Assembly (NCBI GenBank): GCA_032622095.1
Contig: CP136067.1
Coordinates: 131,505,990-131,569,989 of the forward strand
Length of the DNA stretch: 64,000 nucleotides
DNA from: Siphonodentalium dalli
Lineage: Eukaryota; Mollusca; Scaphopoda; Gadilida; Siphonodentaliidae
Direction of reading: 5' to 3'
Part shown: one piece after another, positions 56,601-64,000 of the stretch
Layout: every line of letters starts with the position of its first letter
Position numbering within the stretch: the stretch's first letter is position 1
Notes under the pieces: model-generated
What the model was told of the DNA's origin: nothing
Database searches by the model: none
The model's input: the letters and a program-made list of their open reading frames with translations, nothing else
Program-made: the position numbers and the translations under genes

Positions 56601-57057
56601 GCGCCCGTAGAGATGATATTACACCAGTACAAAACCTTGGAACTTTTTAAAGTTTTGACAGGGAACCTTATAAAGTCAAAATAATAACGTGGGGAATATA
56701 TTTCTTAGTTAGTATATGTTCCTTAATAGTGTACTTCACTGTTCAGTCAAGGTCCAAACTCGAAATTTCACAATTTAAGTGACTTTGTGAGCAATTTTGC
56801 TTTGCGTTTCTTACAATTGTGGAATTTTTCCTGGGTAATTAATTGAATGTTTATTGCGATATCGGTTCTCAAAAGTCACAGAAAAGCATGCAATTTCGAG
56901 TTGGGACCTTCACATATAGTGAAGTACACTATTAAGGAACAGATCATCATTAAGAAATATATTCCCCGCGTTATTTTTTCGACTTTATAAGGTTCCCTGT
57001 CAAAACTTCAATAAGTTCCCAGGTTTTGTTCTGGTGGAATAATATCTCTACGAGCGT
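56601..57057. mobile_element. Repeat family K, full foldback copy
   Basis: GTAGAGATGATATTACACCA, TTGACAGGGAACCTTATAAA and TAGTGTACTTCACTGT-type text at the left are answered by complements at 56,890-57,057. Arms of about 190 bp around a centre of about 80 bp. Confidence 0.88.
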
Positions 57058-57211
57058 CAGACAGAGTAGAGATTCATGGCATGATCTAGGTATGGTGTTC
57101 ACTTATCTTGGCAGTAGTGCTACCTGATAGGTCACCCACTTACCCTATACTGGTTACATAAAAACACTTTTACTTCAGGTAAACATGCGTGTGCAGATAA
57201 GTAGTGTGTCT

Positions 57212-58002
57212 AGTCCCAGTATGCTGGTACGTAAACCAGCTAAGATATTGGGATAGACAGATGCTGTGTTTACGTCCCAAAACGCCCCGATAACCTTTCT
57301 ATGACAGCGTTTACGCACTAATCACCAGCTCACATAAAACCACAAATAAATACAACTGCGACAATAAACGGGTTTTTTTCCGTAGAAGACATATTTGTTC
57401 TGAACACCACATCAATTGTTAATTGAAAGCGGTAATTTAATTTGAAACAAAATATTATCGCAATGTTTACATATTTTTAAAAGTATGCGAACTCAATTGA
57501 CCTCACGAAGTGACATTGGCATATTCCGGCTCTGGTAAGGTGAACATAAACAACCCCACTAAAAAGTAATATAGGATCACTTAAAAATAAACACATACTA
57601 GTGATAGAATATATTAACAGGGCACGATGATTGAATAAGGGTGCACTCGATTCTGATTGTTGTACTCGATTGACGACACAGAAGCCGGCTTAGCCGAGTA
57701 CGTTACGGAACACTTCGGCTTTCAGTTAAAACGTAAACTGATGTTAGTCCTAATAAACCAGAATATTCTATGTGTAATTTAACATCAAGGTTAGATTTTT
57801 ATACACCATTATGACCATAAGATGTAAATCTTTATATAGCATCAGGTATTGATTTGTTGGGTAACATCGAGTAAAAGAGCCGACCAATCCCGTCACCACG
57901 TGTGGGCGTAAGATCCGCTATAGAAACGCTATCGGGCGTTCTGGGACGTAAACACAGCTATCCCAGTATCTTAGCTGGTTTACGTACCAACAGACTGGGA
58001 CT
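57212..58002. mobile_element. Inverted-repeat element, about 790 bp
   Basis: AGTCCCAGTATGCTGGTACG with TAAACCAGCTAAGATATTGG at the left, and their complements at 57,960-58,002. The arms of about 95 bp include TGTGTTTACGTCCCAAAACG and CGTTCTGGGACGTAAACACA. The interior shows no transposase. Confidence 0.9.
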
Positions 58003-59222
58003 ATAGTTTGTCATGCGTTCATTATTCGCTTTCATCCAATCCCATTATAACAATGTCACCGCATGCTTTTACTTTAGTAAACAACTCATGCAGGTCTGAG
58101 AATGTGGTGCCGGGCAATCGAGAATGAATTATGAGAATGTGCAGGGTATCGTCACTAAATTCACCATTTGGAACCTTATTACGCGCGCTCCGCGCGTATA
58201 CTAATGTAGAGATTCTTATTTCGCCTGGTCGCATGGGTGATTTATTTATAGAATGGGAATTTTTGGGAGGATTAAATGTCGAACTGCGAACGGAGGCCGA
58301 GTCAGGTAAAAGGTGTAGTTGGGAATTTCAATTTCGTTTATTGTCGTTAACATTATGTCAATAATGTTGATTTTTAGTTTGTGATAAGCTATATGCCAAT
58401 TACAAATAAAAGATATGAAAAAGATAATTTGTAAGTCTTATATTTCAACTTTTATAGACATTTTTCGTTCTGCAGCCCATTGGGATTTGTGGTCGGCGAC
58501 AGCCGAGTCGGCCGCCGGTTCGTTAATTAGGTGCTGGTTGTTATTGTTATTTTTACGGAATTCTAAGTTGGTCATTCGCAAAACCAATATATTTTATATT
58601 CTATAATTACAATCATGGGTATATAATATATGATCTTGAGCGCGTTACCATTTCTGACATTTGTTTTCTTGTTCTGCAAATGTCCGGTACCATATTCTAT
58701 GTCCTGAAACCATGCATGCACTTATTTGTCCACCCAAATATATATATATGCATGGATGTGCACACACTGTGTAATTTGCATTGGTAATGGTGAAACAATT
58801 TGCCACCGCAGAGTTCAACAATGTCCAAGAATATAGCAATAGATTATGTGTAGATATGTAGTAAATACAATGCCACATCGACCAACTGCTATGAGACATC
58901 AGTGACATGCGCAATAACGTTACGGAGGTCAAGTGACCAATTTTGGTGAGCATTTCCATTCAAATCTCCGCAGCATAAGTTACAGTTGCAAATATTTATG
59001 TGTGTGATTTTGTGCATTATTGACAACACTACATTTTTACCTGTTGGGTCGGCTTGGAATTTGTTCATTAGAATGTTGGTGTATTTATTTGTGAATTGTA
59101 TATTGATTTATCAACACTATAGGTCAAGTGTTGTAATTCCAGAAAAAAAATCACAAATATAAATTTATGGAACAAAATGGAAATTTATCAAACGCCAACC
59201 GTCAGTTACATGTTATGTCTGT
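58003..59222. other. Spacer with a family D relic and exon-like fragments
   Basis: A family D relic lies near 58,140-58,180 (TCGTCACTAAATTCACCATT). Two locally GC-richer stretches, 58,240-58,306 and 58,473-58,540, have AG before and GT after them, but encode nothing I recognise. Confidence 0.35.
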
Positions 59223-59641
59223 TTAAATCTTTCAGTGCCAGAGGCCGATCTCATTTTTTGTTTTTTGGGATGAATTTTTTTTGGGTATGCTTAAGCATGC
59301 TATAGCAAATTTAAAAACCAACTGGATAAAACCTTAGGGGCATGTTATAACTCAAAACTATCACCAAGTATTCATAGTAATAATTTTGATGCCCATGAAA
59401 AACGTAAGATTCCCTGGCACTAAACCTGCAAATTAAGTCTGTTAAAGAATATAAGAAAAAATTATTAAAATTGTAAAACAAAAATTGTAAAAAATAACAA
59501 CAAATGATGAAAAATTGTTAGGCCAATGCATTCTCTTATATATGCGAGGCTACCTATGGTCAACTCGTATATATAAGAGAATGCATTGGCACAGGGTATA
59601 TGGGTTGATACAAAAATCGGACCTGGCACTGAAAGGGTTAA
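59223..59641 (-). mobile_element. MITE family B, copy 5 (long form)
   Basis: The left end is mutated (TTAAATCTTTCAGTGCCAG), the right end is CCTGGCACTGAAAGGGTTAA. It shares with copy 3 the block GGGTATGCTTAAGCATGC through CGTAAGATTCCCTGGCAC. Hairpin at about 59,523-59,589 with two central changes. Confidence 0.9.
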
Positions 59642-60033
59642 TGATATGGCTGCTTTAGTTTTTAGACAACTGCTTTATATATAACTTTTGTTGCGGGGAT
59701 TTGCGAGGAAATCCCCACTCAAAATTGGTCACTTTACCTCCTCTTAAAAAAGTGACTCAATTTTGTTATTCCATGATTATTACTCACTCCTATGCCTGCA
59801 GCTTGTTGCATGCTAAAATTTAAGTCAACGCTTAATTTAATAGAACATAGTAGTGATTTATGTAGACTTTAGTGAACAATTAACGTCGGCAAGTGCGATG
59901 TCAAAGTAATCGATGAGATTTGTCGAATGACAAAACATTTGTTTTTCATCTGTATTTTGCTTTGTTTCGTAAAAATAAATCAATGGGGTGCAATAAATAT
60001 TGTGCTGGGTCGGCTGCCGCACCAGCTATATTA

Positions 60034-60178
60034 TTAGTTATCTTCGGCAACATCGGGGGTACATGGATATTTAATACCTGGATGTCGATTTTGAACCCCG
60101 AGGCGGAGCCGATGGATTCAAAATGAGACATGCACGTATTAAATATCCATGTACCCCCGATGTTGCCGGAGATAACGA
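60034..60178. repeat. Palindrome with ACCCCCGATGTT motif
   Basis: TCTTCGGCAACATCGGGGGT and ACATGGATATTTAATACCTG pair with the complement ending near 60,178. Two more copies of ATACCCCCGATGTTT occur singly at about 60,366 and 60,391, so the motif is dispersed locally. Confidence 0.85.
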
Positions 60179-60884
60179 TTTTGTCTCCACAACAATAACC
60201 ACGTTTCCTTAATTTAAGTGTGTTTTTCATAGGTTATCCGATTAATTCACACCAATAAGAATAATTAAGTAGATGACCTAAGGACCCGGCGTCAGGTGGC
60301 GTCAAATTCGGCGTGCGAGAGCAACGTCACGATTGGTGGAAACTGCCAGTTCAAGGGTCATTCATATACCCCCGATGTTTCACGTGCTCATATACCCCCG
60401 ATGTTTGGCCACGTTCTCTTATACCCCGCCGTCAAGGGTGACGGGGGACACGGTGATTTAAACGTGGCGGCGTTGTAGCCAATCAGATCGCTAGTTACAA
60501 CCGGATGTGGGGACAAGAAACAGTAACCACTATCTGATAGATATTTCCACTCACCCAGAAAGGGTACCATCTGGTTAGTCGAGAGCTGCATCATATATGG
60601 TACAGAGTTGTGTTAAATTTCGCGCATCACTATACCAAGTAAAACAACGAACAAAGACAACAATCTCGATAAAATATATACGAAAATATATTCACCACGT
60701 TACTAAGGTGTGTCCACGTGAAATTAAACAATTACTGTGAACACTTATTTCGCATGAACTTCGTCAATTTGCGAAGTGTCGACATTCGGTTGATTCACCT
60801 CGCTGGTTTATAAAAAATACATAAATACCACGCATTCCGGTTTATTGGACTAGATGTCAAGGCATTGTGACAAGTATGTTATCT

Positions 60885-60960
60885 TAACCCTTTACCGAAC
60901 AGAACGGCCCTGTGCCAATGCATTCTCTTATATATGCGAGTCGCATTGCAATGCGACGAG
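60885..60960. mobile_element. Truncated MITE family A copy
   Basis: TTAACCCTTTACCGAACAG then CCCTGTGCCAATGCATTCTC lead into the hairpin, but after GCGAGTCGCATT the sequence folds back on itself for a few bases (GTCGCATTGCAATGCGAC) and leaves the family. Confidence 0.85.
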
Positions 60961-61430
60961 GGTTGATACCTTGGTGTTTTTTTGTTCTGTTGTGTTTAAC
61001 TTTATATTGTTATATTTCTTCATTTAATGTCAATTGTGATTCCTATGATGGTTCACCTTACATAATGCTAGCCATTTTTCATTTAATTTCCATGCATTTG
61101 TCAAACACGTTGGCATATTTTCTGTTCTGATTTGTTTCCTTGTTTTCTTATATTTCTTCGTTTTGCTTCAGCGAAGTATCAACAATAATGCACACAAGAT
61201 TGTATGCATTCAAAAGTATGACCTGGACACAAGTTAATTGTGAAAGCATTGTCTTTTCTTGAAGTTGGATTGAGAATTCAAAAACAAACATTCAAAACCT
61301 ATGAACTCACTCTAGAGATATGATAAATGGAATATGCAGTTTTGATATAGTACCTACCTGGGATTATTACAATGCCCATGTCCTAGATATAAGGTACATG
61401 TATACTAGTTCGTTCTGAGTGTCAGTTTTA
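60961..61430. other. Spacer before the satellite
   Basis: No supported feature. Confidence 0.4.
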
Positions 61431-61480
61431 ACACGTCCATGACTGGAGCTTCCTGAAACGTTGCGAAACCCTGTACCAAT
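61430..61480 (+). mobile_element. MITE family C start, founder of the satellite
   Basis: TTAACACGTCCATGACTGG and AGCTTCCTGAAACGTTGCG match the family C left end near 42,584-42,630 almost base for base, then run straight into the first 27-bp satellite unit. Confidence 0.88.
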
Positions 61481-64000
61481 GCATTCTCTTATAAACCCTG
61501 TACCAATGCATTCTCTTATAAACCCTGTACCAATGCATTCTCTTATAAACCCTGTACCAATGCATTCTCTTATAAACCCTGTACCAATGCATTCTCTTAT
61601 AAACCCTGTACCAACGCATTCTCTTATAAACCCTGTACCAATGCATTCTCTTATAAACCCTGTACCAACGCATTCTCTTATAAACCCTGTACCAACGCAT
61701 TCTCTTATAAACCCTGTACCAACGCATTCTCTTATAAACCCTGTACCAATGCATTCTCTTATAAACCCTTTACCATGCATTCTCTTATGAACCCTGTACC
61801 AACGCATTCTCTTATAAACCCTGTACCAAGGCATTCTCTTATAAACCCTGTACCAATGCATTCTCATATAAACCCTGTACCAATGCATTCTCTTATAAAC
61901 CCTGTACCAATGCATTCTCTTATAAACCCTGTACCAATGCATTCTCTTATAAACCCTGTACCAATGCTTTCTCTTATAAACCCTGTACCAATGCATTCTC
62001 TTATAAACCCTGTACCAATGCATTCTCTTATAAACCCTGTACCAATGCATTCTCTTATAAACCCTGTACCAATGCATTCTCTTATAAACCCTGTACCAAT
62101 GCATTCTCTTATAAACCCTGTACCAATGCATTCTCTTATAAACCCTGTACCAACGCATTCTCTTATAAACCCTGTACCAACGCATTCTCTTATAAACCCT
62201 GTACCAACGCATTCCCTTATAAACCCTGTACCAATGCATTCTCTTATAAACCCTTTACCATGCATTCTCTTATAAACCCTGTACCAACGCATTCTCTTAT
62301 AAACCCTGTACAAATGCATTCTCTTATAAACCCTGTACCAATGCATTCTCTTATAAACCCTGTACCAAGGCATTCTCTTATAAACCCTGTACCAATGCAT
62401 TCTCTTATAAACCCTGTACCAATGCATTCTCTTATAAACCCTGTACCAATGCTTTATCTTATAAACCATGTACCAATGCTTTCTCTTATAAACCCTGTAC
62501 CAACGCATTCTCTTATAAACCCTGTACCAATGCATTCTCTTATAAACCCTGTACCAATGCATTCTCTTATAAACCCTGTACCAAAGCATTCTCTTATAAA
62601 CCCTGTACCAATGCATTCTCTTATAAACCCTGTACCAATGCATTCTCTTATAAACCCTGTACCAATGCATTCTCTTATAAACCCTGTACCAATACATTCT
62701 CTTATAAATCCTGTACCAATGCATTCTCTTATAAACCCTGTACCAATGCATTCTCTTATAAACCCTGTACCAATGCATTCTCTTATAAACCCTGTACCAA
62801 TGCATTCTCTTATAAACCCTGTACCAATGCATTCTCTTATAAACCCTGTATCAATGCATTCTCTTATAAACCCTGTACCAATGCATTCTCTTATAAACCC
62901 TGTACCATAGCATTCTCTTATAAACCCTGTACCAATGCATTCTCTTATAAACCCTGTACCAATGCATTCTTTTATAAACCCTGTACCAATGCATTCTCTT
63001 ATAAACCCTGTACCAAGGCATTCTCTCATAAACCCTGTACCAATGCATTCTCTTATAAACCCTGTACCAATGCATTCTCTTATAAACCCTGTACCAATGC
63101 ATTATCTTATAAACCCTGTACCAACGCATTCTCTTATAAACCCTGTACCAACGCATTCTCTTATAAACCCTGTATCAATGCATTCTCTTATAAACCCTGT
63201 ACCAATGCATTCTCTTATAAACCCTGTACCATGGCATTCTCTTATAAACCCTGTACCAATGCATTCTCTTATAAACCCTGTACCAATGCATTCTTTTATA
63301 AACCCTGTACCAATGCATTCTCTTATAAACCCTGTACCAAGGCATTCTCTCATAAACCCTGTACCAATGCATTCTCTTATAAACCCTGTACCAATGCATT
63401 CTCTTATAAACCCTGTACCAATGCATTATCTTATAAACCCTGTACCAACGCATTCTCTTATAAACCCTGTACCAATGCATTCTCTTATAAACCCTGTACC
63501 AATGCATTCTCTTATAAACCCTGTACCAATGCATTCTCTTATAAACCCTGTACCAATGCATTCTCTTATAAACCCTGTACCAATGCATTCTCTTATAAAC
63601 CCTGTACCAATGCATTCTCTTATAAACCCTGTACCAACGCATTCTCTTATAAACCCTGTACCAACGCATTCTCTTATAAACTCTGTACCAACGCATTCTC
63701 TTATAAACCCTGTACCAATGCATTCTCTTATAAACCCTTTACCATGCATTCTCTTATAAACCCTGTACCAACGCATTCTCTTATAAACCCTGTACAAATG
63801 CATTCTCTTATAAACCCTGTACCAATGCATTCTCTTATAAACCCTGTACCAAGGCATTCTCTTATAAACCCTGTACCAATGCATTCTCTTATAAACCCTG
63901 TACCAATGCATTCTCTTATAAACCCTGTACCAATGCTTTCTCTTATAAACCATGTACCAATGCTTTCTCTTATAAACCCTGTACCAACGCATTCTCTTAT
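61471..64000. repeat. 27-bp satellite derived from the MITE hairpin
   Basis: About 93 units of CCCTGTACCAATGCATTC plus TCTTATAAA reach the window end. The unit is the CCCTGTG motif plus the outer 18 bases of the 67-base hairpin arm, joined head to tail. One-base-shorter units (CCCTTTACCATGC) at 61,766, 62,251 and 63,735 mark higher-order blocks of 485 and 1,484 bp. Because 27 is a multiple of three, frames of up to 322 codons stay open on both strands; none is coding. Confidence 0.98.

Noticed and set aside
61367-63992. Long open frames on both strands (up to 322 codons, units such as RMHWYRVYK or NPVPMHSLI)
   Set aside because: They are read-throughs of a 27-bp satellite, open in several frames at once because 27 is divisible by three.
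1-64000. tRNA, rRNA or snRNA genes
   Set aside because: I looked for conserved boxes and cloverleaf-like layouts and saw none that I could defend by eye; a covariance-model scan would be decisive.

Overview
This is a eukaryotic, almost certainly animal, genomic window. It is AT-rich, has long introns and is packed with transposable-element debris and tandem arrays. There is no bacterial-style gene organisation, and most long open frames lie inside repeats. A fragment near 3,270 resembles dispersed repeats I associate with molluscs, so I lean towards a mollusc or another lophotrochozoan. That assignment is weak.

The only host gene I can support lies on the + strand: nine consecutive coding exons (6,636 to 49,325) of a class B1 (secretin-family) G-protein-coupled receptor. 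In order they encode the six-cysteine hormone-binding ectodomain (exons 1-3), TM1 (exon 4), the start of TM2 and ECL1 (exon 5), TM3-TM4 (exons 6-7), ECL2-TM5 (exon 8) and the end of TM5 with ICL3 (exon 9). Exon numbers refer to this window only. All eight intervening introns have matching phases (1,1,0,2,0,1,2,0). Intron 2 fits only as a GC-AG intron. The signal peptide and anything upstream of exon 1, and TM6-TM7 and the tail after exon 9, were not found and probably lie outside the window. Relatives are in the PTH-, glucagon- and PDF-receptor part of the family; I cannot fix the subfamily by eye.

Repeats fill the introns and flanks. (1) A 67-base near-perfect hairpin recurs about 28 times inside at least three MITE families with different ends: A (TTAACCCTTTACCCAAC), B (TTAACCCTTTGAGTGCCA) and C (CCCTTCCATGACTGGAG). 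A and B are flanked by TTAA and look piggyBac-like. (2) Other MITEs: a third TTAA family (I, AGGCCCACTT ends), family E, and family D with 8-bp target duplications. (3) Three hAT-like elements, one probable 4-kb Helitron, several foldback elements and a broken Ty3/gypsy pol fragment. Nested insertions give clear empty and filled sites. (4) Large arrays: a GC-rich 143/173-bp higher-order array (11.59-13.63 kb) facing a 30-bp array with the same core inverted (13.98-14.57 kb); about 69 copies of a 32-bp unit starting exactly on the exon 7 splice donor (44.8-47.0 kb); and a 27-bp satellite from 61.47 kb to the window end that derives from the MITE hairpin.

The most notable point is how repeats meet the receptor exons. 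Tandem duplication has copied the 5' splice sites of exon 6 (once) and exon 7 (about 69 times), and a MITE ends 20 bp before exon 7. These may affect splicing of the receptor, which is inference from sequence only.
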